The position numbers were made by a program, and so were the translations under genes. From contig CAWDMC010000010.1 of assembly GCA_963803295.1 (NCBI GenBank), positions 572,060 through 636,059 on the forward strand: a stretch of DNA of 64,000 nucleotides, read 5' to 3'. Positions 45,568 to 56,938 of this stretch are shown piece after piece (position 1 is the first letter of the stretch; each line of letters starts with the position of its first letter). This DNA comes from CAWDMC01 sp963803295 (GTDB taxonomy: Bacteria > Acidobacteriota > Terriglobia > UBA7540). The notes below the pieces were generated by a model. It ran no database searches. It was not told the origin of the DNA and worked only from the letters and a program-made list of their open reading frames with translations.

Positions 45568-46682
45568 CACTCAGACGGCATCGGGATTGTCCTCCCGGTG
45601 CGAATGGATTCCTTCGCCGCGTCGAGGATCTCCACGACGCCCACATTCAACTTGCCTGAGAGGGGCTCCATGATGGCTTCGTTCGTCTGAATGGAGTGAA
45701 CGAAGTAGGCCACCGGGTTGCTCCGATAGCCTTCGACGGGACTGACAGCCTCGGATACTCCCGCGAGACCGGATCTGTCCTCGTGGGAACCGGCGGCGCG
45801 GGAGTAGAGGCTATCGCCTGTTGCCAACAAGCTTCCTTTTGGCCCAAACACTTCCACTTGGCCCTTGCTGTACGGCCAGTCCCATGAGGCCTGCAGGATC
45901 GCCGTGCCGTCCTGATATTCGAGGATGATCGTGGCGTCATCTTCCACCTTGTTGTGCTGCTCTGTCTTGAGCTTCCGCGCCACGGCAAATACACTGGCCG
46001 GTCGTCCCTTAAGCCACAGGGCCCACTGCGCTCCGTAACAACCGAAGTCAACCAAGGCGCCGCCGCCATTCTTCACCGGGTCATAAAGCCACTCGCCAAA
46101 CTCCTTCGACACCCCGATCTCTTTCGGACCTTGGTGCCCATATTCGGCAATCAGCTTCGAGATGGGCCCTATGTCTCCCTGTGCCACTCGCCGCTGAAGA
46201 GCTGGAGTAGCCGGCGCCCAAGCCGTGAAATAGTTCACCATCAGCTTGATATGCGCTCCCTCGGCCACCCGTAACATTTGACGAGCATCCGATCCGGTGG
46301 AGGCCATCGGCTTTTCGGTGGAGACGTGGATGTGGCGCTTGGCGCACTCGCGCAGGATGGCAAGATGATGGTCATTCTGCGTGGTGATGATGACACCTTC
46401 CGGCTTAGCTTCGTCGAGCATCTTCACATAGTCGTCATAGAACTTCACGCTTGAGGGAATACGGCCTCTCGCCTTAGCCACCAAGTCAGGATGCCGGTCA
46501 GCGATGGCCACCAGCTCGGCTTCAGGGGTCTTTTCGATATAGGAAAGCATGCCCCACACGTGGTCGTGGTCCAGGCCCACAATGGCGATCCGAGTTCGAG
46601 TCGCCTGAGCCGACAGCGATCGCGATCCGGCTATCAGCAAGATCGATACAAGAGAGATCGCAAGAACCAGTGTCTTGATCAT
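45567..46682 (-). CDS. Exported Gfo/Idh/MocA oxidoreductase
   Basis: This NAD(P)-dependent sugar oxidoreductase has 371 residues. An N-terminal signal (LVLAISLVSILLIAGSRSLS then AQA) precedes the Rossmann motif RIAIVGLDHDHVWGML and the EKP catalytic block (HIHVSTEKPMASTGSDARQM). Export of this family is common in Acidobacteriota and Planctomycetes. Its gene follows the NIPSNAP gene by 11 bases, so they form an operon. Start 46682 has AAGGAG 6 bases upstream; the ATG five codons earlier overlaps that site. Confidence 0.9.
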   Translation of the reverse strand: MIKTLVLAISLVSILLIAGSRSLSAQATRTRIAIVGLDHDHVWGMLSYIEKTPEAELVAIADRHPDLVAKARGRIPSSVKFYDDYVKMLDEAKPEGVIITTQNDHHLAILRECAKRHIHVSTEKPMASTGSDARQMLRVAEGAHIKLMVNYFTAWAPATPALQRRVAQGDIGPISKLIAEYGHQGPKEIGVSKEFGEWLYDPVKNGGGALVDFGCYGAQWALWLKGRPASVFAVARKLKTEQHNKVEDDATIILEYQDGTAILQASWDWPYSKGQVEVFGPKGSLLATGDSLYSRAAGSHEDRSGLAGVSEAVSPVEGYRSNPVAYFVHSIQTNEAIMEPLSGKLNVGVVEILDAAKESIRTGRTIPMPSE

Positions 46683-46693
46683 GGTGTGCTCCT

Positions 46694-47494
46694 TCAAATT
46701 TGGGAATAAGGCGCAGGGCTCAAAATTGGGTTGGTGATATTCGAGACGATGTCCTCAAAGTTGAAGCGCGGCGAACTGGTGAGCTTTCTCCATGCAGGAT
46801 CGGATTGGAAAGCCGACCACATCTTCGCGCGGTCGGCGAGGTCACCGAACGAGAGCATGTAAGTGAGGTTCGGCAGGCGGGGCCCGATCAGAGCATCGCC
46901 GTAGAATACCGGCGCAAAACCAGCCCGCTTGAAGACGTCAAACTCGCCGCTGTGGAACATCTCCACCTTGCGCAGGTGATCCTGATCGGTAGGACTCTCA
47001 TAAGTCCGCAATTCGAACAAGCGTGGGTGATGGTCGGCTGTACCAGGAGGCACTACAAGCCTGGGCTCGCCCTCGAAGGCGATCAGCAGAGAGCTCTCAA
47101 GGCGAACATAGGCGGGATTGGCGGCCGGCGCATTCAGGAAAGCGGCGCCCCTCTTGGCGTATTCAGCATCCTGGCCAAGGCGGGCGTCGAGATTGACCAG
47201 TAGCTCCAGCGACGCGCTCGGGATTAGCACGTAAAGTGCGGGACTCTCGGTTCCAAGCACCGGAGTGAAAGCGCCGATGGGACTAACCCCAAGGCGATTG
47301 GCAGCTGGAATGAACGCGTCGCGGAAGAAGTCATTCGAGAGCTTTACCTGCACTCCGGCGCGCAAGTGATAGATCCGAAGTTGATAATATTCTCTGCCGC
47401 CCGGTTTTCCGGCAGCGCCCGCAACAAAGGATCGTGATCCTCGTGCCAGCGCCGGGGTAAGAAGGGCAGAGCCCAGGAACATTCTTCTTTTCAT
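46694..47494 (-). CDS. NIPSNAP family protein, exported
   Basis: This protein of 266 residues begins with a twin-arginine-like or Sec leader (KRRMFLGSALLTPALARGSR). Two ferredoxin-like NIPSNAP modules follow: REYYQLRIYHLRAGVQVKLS with YVLIPSASLELLVNLDARL, and RLFELRTYESPTDQDHLRKV with YMLSFGDLADRAKMWSAFQS. NIPSNAP domains bind small ligands, but the function here is unknown. It is co-transcribed with an exported Gfo/Idh oxidoreductase, a pairing seen in sugar catabolism islands of related bacteria. Confidence 0.85.
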   Translation of the reverse strand: MKRRMFLGSALLTPALARGSRSFVAGAAGKPGGREYYQLRIYHLRAGVQVKLSNDFFRDAFIPAANRLGVSPIGAFTPVLGTESPALYVLIPSASLELLVNLDARLGQDAEYAKRGAAFLNAPAANPAYVRLESSLLIAFEGEPRLVVPPGTADHHPRLFELRTYESPTDQDHLRKVEMFHSGEFDVFKRAGFAPVFYGDALIGPRLPNLTYMLSFGDLADRAKMWSAFQSDPAWRKLTSSPRFNFEDIVSNITNPILSPAPYSQI

Positions 47495-47550
47495 GTGAAG
47501 CCCTCTCTGTTATCGGCAGCACCGGCCATGATCTTGCCGGCGCAGAAATC

Positions 47551-49389
47551 CTACTGTGGCACAAGGGGCAGGATCAGGGCCGAGGGATGATCGGCATCGT
47601 GGTAAATCGTGTTGGTAGCCTTCAGCCATTGCGCGCTGTTCGCAGCCGTCTGCCCCAAGTTGAGGTTGCGGTCGAAACGTGGAAAGTTGCTGCTTGAAAC
47701 CTCCAGGCGAATGCGGTGTCCAGTAAGGAAGACGTTGCTGGTAGACCACAGGTCGATAGTCAGCTTGTAAACCTGGCCCGGATTCAGGAATTCCTGCTTC
47801 TCCATGGAGTCACGATAGCGCGCCCGCAGAATGCCTTCGGTGAGATTCTCGGCGAAGCCGTTGGGCCAGACATCCACCAGTTTGCCAGTGAAGTCGGTAT
47901 CGGCAGCCGAAGAACTGGCGAAGAGTTCCAGGCTGACTGGTCCTGTAACCTCGGTGTCTTGCTTCAAGGGAGGAGTGGTGTACACCAGCACGTCGGGACG
48001 AGCTTCCACAGGCCTCTGATCGCGAGGACCTGCAGGCAAGTGCACCGCATCGCAACAGAGTGGCCCGCCCGTTGTAGGTACGGCATCCCCGGGGTCGTAG
48101 ATGAATTGGTCCGCTGCCTTGCCACCTGCTCCGGACTCCGACAGGTTGCCATCACCCGTGAGGCCGTTTGCCTTGCCGTTCGAATGAAGGTAAAAGCGTG
48201 TCTGACGGGCCCGCGCTAGTGGCCAGTCATCCTCGTCGCGCCAGACGTTCTTGCCCATGACGAAGATCTTCACCGGCTTCTCGCTCTCCATCCCATTGGC
48301 GACGCCTTTGAGCAAGTAATCGTACCAGCGCAACGTCACGTCGCCCGAACCCGTGGGGGGAACGGGAAGGGTTCCTGCAATGGCGCCCTCGTCCAAAGCC
48401 GCCTGGGGCCCGAAATCGACGTCGCCCACCTTGCGGCCTGCGCCTGCGTGCCCGCCGATTATCACCAACAAACGCTGGCCCTTGCGAGCCGCTTCGCTGC
48501 CTCCATGGGCCTTAAGGCCGGTGTAGTTGCCGAGCGAGCCGTCTTGGAAGATGTCGTACCAAGCGGCCACGGAGAATACGGGAACGGTGATTTGACTAAA
48601 GTGGTCCTCGATCGACCATTGCTTCCAGTAATCGTCGTAATAGGGGTGCGCCAGCCAGTCCAGAAAGTATTGGGCCAGCATGCCCGGACCATGTGAATCC
48701 GCGGGGAACCCGGTGCGGAACAGCGGGTAAGTGCTGAGGGGAAGGTTCTGTGCGTACTCCATGGCGTTGAGGCTCTTGGCCACCTGGTGGTCGAGCGTGT
48801 CAAAAGCCAGACCGGAGCTCCACGACTCATTGAACCACTGCTCGAACGCGCCGCCCTGATAAGTCCAGTTGGAGTGATAGTTCGACGCAGTCACCACCGG
48901 GCAGATTCCGGCCAAGTGAGGCGGGTGGGCAATGGCGGCGAGCATCTGCGTGGCACCCACGTAGGATCCACCAAACATGCCCACCTTGCCATTGGAGTAG
49001 GGCAGCGAGGCAGCCCACTCCACCGTATCGTAGCCATCGCCGGCCTCGTACTTAAAGGGGTACCACTCCCCTTCCGAAGTGAAGCGTCCCCGGCAGTCCT
49101 GGATGATCACAACGTACCCATGGGACGCCGCCTCCAGGCCGTACTCCACACCACTGGCCTTGTTGTAAGGAGTCCGCTGAAGCAGCACAGGAAACCTGCC
49201 CTCGGCCTGTGGACGATAGATGTCGGCGCGCAGCGTAACGCCATCGCGCATCTTGACGGCGATTCCACGCTGCAGCTTAACTTCGTAGTGCTCGGCGGCA
49301 ATGCCTTGCGCGGCCGTCATCGCCATCAGAATTCCAGCTAGCATTGCTTTCATTGACGCCCCTAATCGAAAGGCCGGATTCCGGTTCAT
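47551..49389 (-). CDS. CocE/NonD family hydrolase (S15-like), exported
   Basis: This alpha/beta hydrolase has 612 residues. A signal peptide (MLAGILMAMTAAQGIA) is followed by VKMRDGVTLRADIYRPQAEG, the nucleophile elbow GMFGGSYVGATQMLAAIAHP with Ser in GGSYVG, and a C-terminal jelly-roll (RQTRFYLHSNGKANG to TGHRIRLEVSSSNFPRFDRN). This is the X-Pro dipeptidyl-peptidase/cocaine esterase layout. Substrates are acyl esters or peptides outside the cytoplasm. Start 49389 was chosen for its signal peptide and an AAGGGG site. Confidence 0.9.
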   Translation of the reverse strand: MNRNPAFRLGASMKAMLAGILMAMTAAQGIAAEHYEVKLQRGIAVKMRDGVTLRADIYRPQAEGRFPVLLQRTPYNKASGVEYGLEAASHGYVVIIQDCRGRFTSEGEWYPFKYEAGDGYDTVEWAASLPYSNGKVGMFGGSYVGATQMLAAIAHPPHLAGICPVVTASNYHSNWTYQGGAFEQWFNESWSSGLAFDTLDHQVAKSLNAMEYAQNLPLSTYPLFRTGFPADSHGPGMLAQYFLDWLAHPYYDDYWKQWSIEDHFSQITVPVFSVAAWYDIFQDGSLGNYTGLKAHGGSEAARKGQRLLVIIGGHAGAGRKVGDVDFGPQAALDEGAIAGTLPVPPTGSGDVTLRWYDYLLKGVANGMESEKPVKIFVMGKNVWRDEDDWPLARARQTRFYLHSNGKANGLTGDGNLSESGAGGKAADQFIYDPGDAVPTTGGPLCCDAVHLPAGPRDQRPVEARPDVLVYTTPPLKQDTEVTGPVSLELFASSSAADTDFTGKLVDVWPNGFAENLTEGILRARYRDSMEKQEFLNPGQVYKLTIDLWSTSNVFLTGHRIRLEVSSSNFPRFDRNLNLGQTAANSAQWLKATNTIYHDADHPSALILPLVPQ

Positions 49390-49504
49390 GTCATCCCCTT
49401 GGTGAATGAAGAATCGTAAGACGGAAAAGCACAGTGGCGCGGTACGGCGTAGTCTCCCACTTTCTCGCGTCCCTGACAACGTCTGCGAGTCCCCGCTCCG
49501 CGCA

Positions 49505-51205
49505 TCATCGGGAAAAGGGATTTGTGCCGTCCGGTTCGAACCAGTCGAACTCCCTGACACCGCCGCTCAGCTTCCAGCGCTGTGGGCAAGTTGTCTGCAT
49601 CCAGTCGAGCGGTTCGGCTTCGGGCCCGAACCTCGATGCCTTCAGCAACGCCATCTTCAACATCTTTTTCTCTTCCGCGGTGGTCGTTGAAGGATCGGCC
49701 GAAATAAACAGAGCTGCACCGCTACCTACTACCAGATCGCACCACTGGCGGGTTAACTCGATCGGCACAGCCCTGGTGACCGGTACACAGTCCGGATCGA
49801 CTAGGAAAAAGGCCCGATGCTGTGGTAAGCGAAAAGCCAGCGTGTTTACTCCCATCCTGCGGGTTCGGTCCCAGTCACGCCCGCTGGTGTCATCGCCAAT
49901 CCGCTGGAGCTCGAAGATGCCCGCGCCCAGATGCCCCACCGTGTTGCAGCCGATCAGGACGGCGTTCCCCGCCGCCTCGCGAATGGCGCCGTAGAAGCGC
50001 AGCACAATTTCAGCGGTAGTCCTCGAGCGATCAGCGAAATGCCAATCGGCAGAGGTGAGTTCAGCCCCCATCTGAAAGCCCCAGCGGCCGAGCAGGTCGG
50101 AAGTGGAGAAATCATGTTTGATCAGCTCGAATCCCCAGCCCGCGATTCGGCGAAGTCCCTCCTGGATATGATCGAGGGCTTCCGGCACACTGGGGTCTAG
50201 TACCAGGAGGGGTGCCTTATAGGGACCTTCCAGGCGGTTGACGCTCAATCGCCAGGCAGCCGGCACGGGTTCCACCGTCAATAGCGGCCTGATCCAAACT
50301 CCCGGCCGTACTCCCCGCTTCTTCATTTCGGCAACGACCGCAGGCATCTCCGAAAGCCGGCTGTTGTCCTGGGTCCACGGGCCAGCACCCTCGGGCGCTT
50401 TGCCCCATCCCATGTCAACGACCATGAAAGGCGCGTTCGCGCCCGGAGGCGCGAGTCCAGCCAGTTGCTCCACATCACTCAGGATGCTTTCTACCGTCAT
50501 GTTTTCGCCGTACAGGTAATACCAGTTATTGGAACCGTAGACTGACTTCTCGGGCAGGCGAGGGTGCTCGCAGAGCTTCCTGCAAAACGCCTGGATTGAG
50601 TGAAAGGGCGACTGTCCCGGGTGGCCTTCCTGGGCGACGATCTCGGCGGCCTTCAACTGCCGCTCACCAAGCAGAACACCACTGCCTCCATTGCGGACAT
50701 CCAGCCAGAGCGAGATTCCCTCAGGGTCGGCCTGCCAGAAAAAGGCGCTGGCGCCGGTCTTTACGCCATAGCAGTGAGTGACCTCTCCACTTGAAACAGC
50801 GAAGTACCACGGCATGATGCGGTCGCCTGACGTTCCGCGCCACTCCAAATCGGCGTAGGACCGCTCCCAGTGATCACCCACAAATCGGGCCTCTTCAGGT
50901 AAAGAGCCGGACCAGCGTAGACGCAGGCGCGTGAGTGCGCTTCTCGGAGAGGAAACTCGGATTGTAAGCCCACTAGCATCGGGCGATTTGCGCGTCGTGA
51001 TCTCAATATCTCCTCCCCGCCAGAGTTCCCCTGAACGGTTGAGCCGGAGCGGAGGGTTGCGTTCGACAAGCGCCGTAACGTGATCGGGTGTCCGCACGAT
51101 ATCAAGAAACGTCAACCGGTGAGCACCCGATCCTGCACGCGGCAAGTTCGCGGCCGTGACCGCCGCGATGCCGCCGCGCAAAAACGTTCTCCGCGACCTA
51201 TTCAT
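49505..51205 (-). CDS. GH36/melibiase-like glycosidase, exported
   Basis: This protein of 566 residues has a twin-arginine leader (NRSRRTFLRGGIAAVTAANL). An N-terminal beta-domain is followed by a TIM barrel: VYGSNNWYYLYGENMTVESI, FMVVDMGWGKAPEGAGPW, RGVRPGVWIRPLL and the possible nucleophile Asp in GFELIKHDFSTSD. A second acid may lie in RIGDDTSGRDWDRTRRMGVN. The order resembles alpha-galactosidase-type GH36/GH27 enzymes, but I cannot fix the family or substrate. It lies 115 bases upstream of the hydrolase on the same strand. Confidence 0.6.
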   Translation of the reverse strand: MNRSRRTFLRGGIAAVTAANLPRAGSGAHRLTFLDIVRTPDHVTALVERNPPLRLNRSGELWRGGDIEITTRKSPDASGLTIRVSSPRSALTRLRLRWSGSLPEEARFVGDHWERSYADLEWRGTSGDRIMPWYFAVSSGEVTHCYGVKTGASAFFWQADPEGISLWLDVRNGGSGVLLGERQLKAAEIVAQEGHPGQSPFHSIQAFCRKLCEHPRLPEKSVYGSNNWYYLYGENMTVESILSDVEQLAGLAPPGANAPFMVVDMGWGKAPEGAGPWTQDNSRLSEMPAVVAEMKKRGVRPGVWIRPLLTVEPVPAAWRLSVNRLEGPYKAPLLVLDPSVPEALDHIQEGLRRIAGWGFELIKHDFSTSDLLGRWGFQMGAELTSADWHFADRSRTTAEIVLRFYGAIREAAGNAVLIGCNTVGHLGAGIFELQRIGDDTSGRDWDRTRRMGVNTLAFRLPQHRAFFLVDPDCVPVTRAVPIELTRQWCDLVVGSGAALFISADPSTTTAEEKKMLKMALLKASRFGPEAEPLDWMQTTCPQRWKLSGGVREFDWFEPDGTNPFSR

Positions 51206-51442
51206 CACCGTTGCCTCTTGCTTGTGCGCGGTTGGTACCCCGCACAAAACCATCAAAGGTTTATCAGAAGTAAAGGAAATCGTCAAAGCACTTCACTCCG
51301 GCGGATCGGCCAAAGTGTGTCAGAATGCATCAGTACCTGAATCATTTGCCACAACCAAGCGGTATCGTGTTTTGGGCCAGCTCGCCATGTTCTGCAGCAT
51401 TCAACTTACTTGCCCGGAGGCACGGCAGTTCGAGGAGCAAGC

Positions 51443-52488
51443 GTGACCATCACAAGCCCTCGCCCCTTGGGAAGGTCTGACTTAACCATCTCCGCGATTG
51501 GCTTCGGCTGCTGGCAATTCTCACAAGGCGTTGGAGCCCTGACCGGAGGTTATTGGCCTGCCCTGTCGCAGGACATAATCGACCAGATCGTTGCGGCAAG
51601 TCTCGCTACCGGAATCAATTGGTTTGATACTGCGGAGGTTTACGGGCGAGGGACGTCCGAGGCCGCGCTCTCAATGGCGCTGAGGGTGCCGGCAAACGTA
51701 TTGGTGAGGTTATCGTGGCCACGAAGTGGTGGCCCATATTCCGAACCTCCAGAAGTATCCATACGACCATTGACGAACGCCTAAGACGATTGGCGCCGTT
51801 CGGCATCGACCTGTACCAAGTGCATCAGCCCTTTGCCTTCGCTTCAACCGCCGCGCAAATGCGCGCTATGGCGGATCTCGCCGCCGGCCACAAGATCCGA
51901 ACTATAGGAGTCAGCAACTTCTCGGCGAGGAAAATGCGGGCTGCGCATGCCGCTCTGGATGCTGTAGGACTCCCCCTGGTTTCCAACCAGGTGCGCTACA
52001 GCCTGCTGGATCGCAGCATCGAAACAAATGGTGTGCTCCTGTCGGCACAAGAGCTCGGCATCACGATCATCGCCTACTCGCCGCTGGCCCAGGGCATCCT
52101 TTCGGGCAAGTACCATAGGGATCCTCAGGCCATCCGTTCCCGGCCTGGCCCTCGGAAATGGATGGGGACGTTTCGTCGGGGTGGGATCGAGCGCTCCAAG
52201 CCGCTGGTGGACGCGCTTGAAGAAATCGCCCAGGCGCGCGGCGCGACTCCATCCCAAGTTGCGCTTAACCGGCTGATACACTTCCATGGCGATGCGGTGG
52301 TAGCGATCCCAGGAGCTACGAGCGTGGCACAGGCACAGGACAACGCTGGGTCTTTTGGTTTCGTCCTAGTGAGGCCTGGACGGGCAAGGCTTGACGAAAT
52401 CTCAAAAGCAGTGGCCAGTAAAGAAGAGCGACTCAGCCGCAAACGAGGGTTCGTGCGGTTCAATTCCCGTCGCGACGTGTTATCATGA
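51443..52488 (+). pseudogene. Aldo/keto reductase with one frameshift
   Basis: This NADPH-dependent AKR starts at GTG 51443 after GAGGAG. Frame 1 carries RPLGRSDLTISAIGFGCWQF and GINWFDTAEVYGRGTSEAAL (catalytic Asp and Tyr). Around 51,688 one base is missing, and the rest reads on in the next frame from AGKRIGEVIVATKWW through DLYQVHQPFAF, RTIGVSNFSARKM and IIAYSPLAQGILSGKYHRDP. The stop overlaps the start of def. Apart from the shift all parts of the enzyme are present, so a sequencing error is as likely as decay. Confidence 0.85.
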
Positions 52489-53114
52489 GACTGAAGATCA
52501 TTCAGGCCGGGGTGAGGTCGTTCTTCGCCAGAAGGCTCGTCCACTGACTGCGGACGAGATTCGCAGTGCCAAGATCCAGGGAATCATCAAATTGATGCAC
52601 GACACTCTTCGTGATGCTCCGGGTGTCGGCCTGGCGGCGCCGCAAGTCGGACTACCGTTTCAGGTCGCCATCATCGAAGATCGGCCGGAATACCAGAAAG
52701 ACGTTCCTCCTCCTGTGCTGGCCGAGAGAGGAAGACATTCGGTCCCGTTACAGGTGGTAATCAATCCTGTGATTACTCTTAGCGAGACCAGGATTGAATT
52801 CTTTGAGGGGCTGCCTCAGCCTTGCAGGTTTCAGCGCACTCGTGCCCCGCGCGCTCGCTGTCCGCGTCGAAGCGCTGAACGAGCGGGCGGAACCAGTCAC
52901 TATCGAAGCGGAGGGATGGCATGCCCGAATCCTCCAGCACGAGATCGATCATCTCGACGGAGTGCTTTACGTGGACCGCATGCGAACCCGATCGCTCACC
53001 ACCAACGAAAATCTAACGCGCTACTGGAAAGACAAGGACCCCGGAATGGAGAGGCGCGGAACTCGGCATTACCTCGGATTAGTTCCTCTGAAGCTCCACA
53101 CCGGGTGGCACTAA
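52485..53114 (+). pseudogene. def: Peptide deformylase with two frameshifts
   Basis: The enzyme removes formyl groups from nascent proteins. The start MRLKIIQAG shifts frame near 52,517 into VVLRQKARPLTADEIR and APGVGLAAPQVGLPFQVAII (motif 1), which shifts again near 52,814 into the EGCLS motif (zinc Cys). WHARILQHEIDHLDGVLYVD then gives HExxH. All three motifs survive, so the indels may be sequencing errors. The ATG overlaps the AKR stop. Confidence 0.85.
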
Positions 53115-53128
53115 AAAAGGAGACGAAA

Positions 53129-54232
53129 ATGGAGAAATCACGGAACGTGCCTGCAAGTCCTCAATTAAAGAAAGACGATCTCATCGTCATCTTTGGCGCA
53201 GGCGGTTTTATTGCCGGCTCACTGGCCCGATATTTTCACGATAAGGGGTTCACCCGGATCAGGGCGGTTGACAAGAAGCCTGTCGCTGACTGGTACCAAC
53301 GTGTGGACGGAGTTGAAAGCCTCTGCCTGGACGTCAGTGAAAAGGAAAACTGCGTGCGGGCCTGCGAGGGCGCAGTGGAGGTCTACAATCTCGCCGCCGA
53401 TATGGGTGGCATGGGTTTTATTGAAAAGTTCCGAATCGAGTGTCTACGCAGCATTCTCATCAATACCCACCTGATCGAAGCCGCCTATCGGGCCGGCGCG
53501 GAGAGGTACTTCTTCTCCTCTTCTGCCTGCGCCTATAACGTCGAGCTCCAGAAAGACCCAAAGGTCCGCGCTTTGAAGGAATCGGATGCATATCCTGCAA
53601 TGGCGGAGCGGGGTTACGGTTGGGAAAAGCTCGTGTCGGAGATGTTTTGCCAGGAGTATTGGGCGGAGCGGGGGCTGAAGACGTCCATCGCCCGCTTTCA
53701 CAATGTCTACGGTCCCAACGGCACCTGGGACGGCGGGAGGGAAAAGGCTCCCGCGGCGATCTCCCGCAAGGTGATTGAGGCCAAGCACAGCGGAAAACGT
53801 GAGATCACGATATGGGGCGATGGCAATCAGACGCGTAGTTTCATGTACATCGATGATTGTGTCAAAGGCATCGACATGATCGCCCATTGCGATGATCTGG
53901 TGGCCACGCCTATCAACCTCGGTTCGAGCGAGCTTGTCTCCATCAATGATCTGGTCAGCATCGTAGAAGACATCGCGGGGGTGAAGCTGCAGCGCAAGTA
54001 CGATCTGGACGCGCCACAAGGAGTCGCGGGCCGGAATAGCGATAACACCATGATCCAAAGCATCCTGCATTGGGAACCTAACACGCCATTGCGGGAGGGA
54101 ATGCGCCACACCTACAGCTGGATCGAAGAGCAGTTTGCCGACAGGAAGGCTGGTAGGCGTTCAGTTAGCGAAAACGTTCACGGGGCATCCTCTCATACCT
54201 ACTCGGCCTATGCCCACTCGACAAGAGACTGA
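53129..54232 (+). CDS. GDP-mannose 3,5-epimerase-like NAD-dependent epimerase
   Basis: This extended SDR has 367 residues. GAGGFIAGSLARYFHDKG is the NAD-binding loop, VYNLAADMGGMGFIEK is highly typical of GDP-mannose 3,5-epimerase relatives, and the catalytic SSSACAY and RGYGWEKLVSEM give the Ser, Tyr and Lys. ARFHNVYGPNGTWDGGREKA supports a GDP-mannose type substrate. The start follows AAAAAGGAG. The gene overlaps the next one (GHMP kinase) by 23 bases. Together they suggest making or activating an unusual sugar. Confidence 0.88.
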   Translation: MEKSRNVPASPQLKKDDLIVIFGAGGFIAGSLARYFHDKGFTRIRAVDKKPVADWYQRVDGVESLCLDVSEKENCVRACEGAVEVYNLAADMGGMGFIEKFRIECLRSILINTHLIEAAYRAGAERYFFSSSACAYNVELQKDPKVRALKESDAYPAMAERGYGWEKLVSEMFCQEYWAERGLKTSIARFHNVYGPNGTWDGGREKAPAAISRKVIEAKHSGKREITIWGDGNQTRSFMYIDDCVKGIDMIAHCDDLVATPINLGSSELVSINDLVSIVEDIAGVKLQRKYDLDAPQGVAGRNSDNTMIQSILHWEPNTPLREGMRHTYSWIEEQFADRKAGRRSVSENVHGASSHTYSAYAHSTRD

Positions 54233-55007
54233 TCTCGCCGCAGTCATCGGCGCCATCCCCTATCGGATGGCCCTCGCCGGCGGTTGGATTGACCAGCCGT
54301 TTGTGTCCAGACACAATCCGGATCCGCCGGGATCCATGGTGGTGGTTAACCTGGAGCCCTGCTTTCGCTACATGGACCGCGCTGGAATGGCCACCGGAAC
54401 CCGCGAAGTCGCCCGAAGACTGTGGAATGGTGGGCTGCCCCGTGGAAATCCTGCCGAGCTTGTCCGGCAGCTGTACGAAGCTGAGAATAAAGGGGCGAGC
54501 GAGCCATCAGGGTCACAGGACATGGCGGGTCTGATCTTCCCCGGCATCAACAGGCTCGACTACGACTTCGGGCGCGAAGGCGGTTTCTTTCCCGTCCACG
54601 TGGAATCGACCACCGATCCCGGCACTGCTGACTGGCTCGAAGGTATCGTGCACGTCCTTCCGGTGGCACAGCGCCCGGCAGGCTATAATCCTCTGGGTGA
54701 AAAGCATCTCGACCGCGAATGGATTCGGCGCCTCGGCCAGTCGGGCAAGGATTGCTTCGCAGCCATTCTGGCGAAGAACAGCGAGGCACTCGGCGCCTCG
54801 ATGAATGAATGCATGAAGTGCTGGGAGGCAATCCTTCCTCACACGGTAAGGCACTCCACCATCACTGTCGATTTGCCAGGGCTCTTAAAGCATTACCAGT
54901 CGCGCTATCTAGGAGCGATGTACTCAGGATGCGGAGGAGGGTATCTTTACGTTATCTCTGAAGAACCGGTGGCAGGATCGATACAGGTGAAGATCAGAAG
55001 AGCATAG
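54210..55007 (+). CDS. GHMP-superfamily sugar kinase, divergent
   Basis: This protein of 265 residues begins with the GHMP N-terminal block (AAVIGAIPYRMALAGGWIDQ). The usual P-x3-GLGSSA phosphate loop is replaced by MDRAGMATGTREVARRLW. The C-terminus has a glycine-rich motif (GAMYSGCGGGYLYVISEE) like the GHMP C-terminal site. It resembles galactokinase or heptose-kinase relatives, but the substrate is uncertain. Start 54210 (MPTRQET) overlaps the epimerase end, so the pair is coupled; the longer frame would overlap by nearly 100 bases. Confidence 0.7.
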   Translation: MPTRQETDLAAVIGAIPYRMALAGGWIDQPFVSRHNPDPPGSMVVVNLEPCFRYMDRAGMATGTREVARRLWNGGLPRGNPAELVRQLYEAENKGASEPSGSQDMAGLIFPGINRLDYDFGREGGFFPVHVESTTDPGTADWLEGIVHVLPVAQRPAGYNPLGEKHLDREWIRRLGQSGKDCFAAILAKNSEALGASMNECMKCWEAILPHTVRHSTITVDLPGLLKHYQSRYLGAMYSGCGGGYLYVISEEPVAGSIQVKIRRA

Positions 55008-55054
55008 AACGCGAAAGTAGAGATTCAACACCAGAGCAGCTCAGCAAGAACCGC

Positions 55055-56710
<1,656 letters not shown>

Positions 56711-56938
56711 AGTGGCTCTCTGGCTTTTCGATGAGTTTACCTTGGCGCCCAGCTTGACACAACCTCCAAACAGGTTCGACAGGATCGAGGCAAGCGGTGA
56801 CACTCCCACCTTGGAAGAAAACTGATACAATCCCAACCTTTGCCAGTGGCGGGTCACGGGTAACAAAGAAAAAGAAGTGAAGGCAACGGCAGCTTGTCGC
56901 TCTTCACTGGTCACAGGCCCCGAAGGAGGTTCGTCTTG

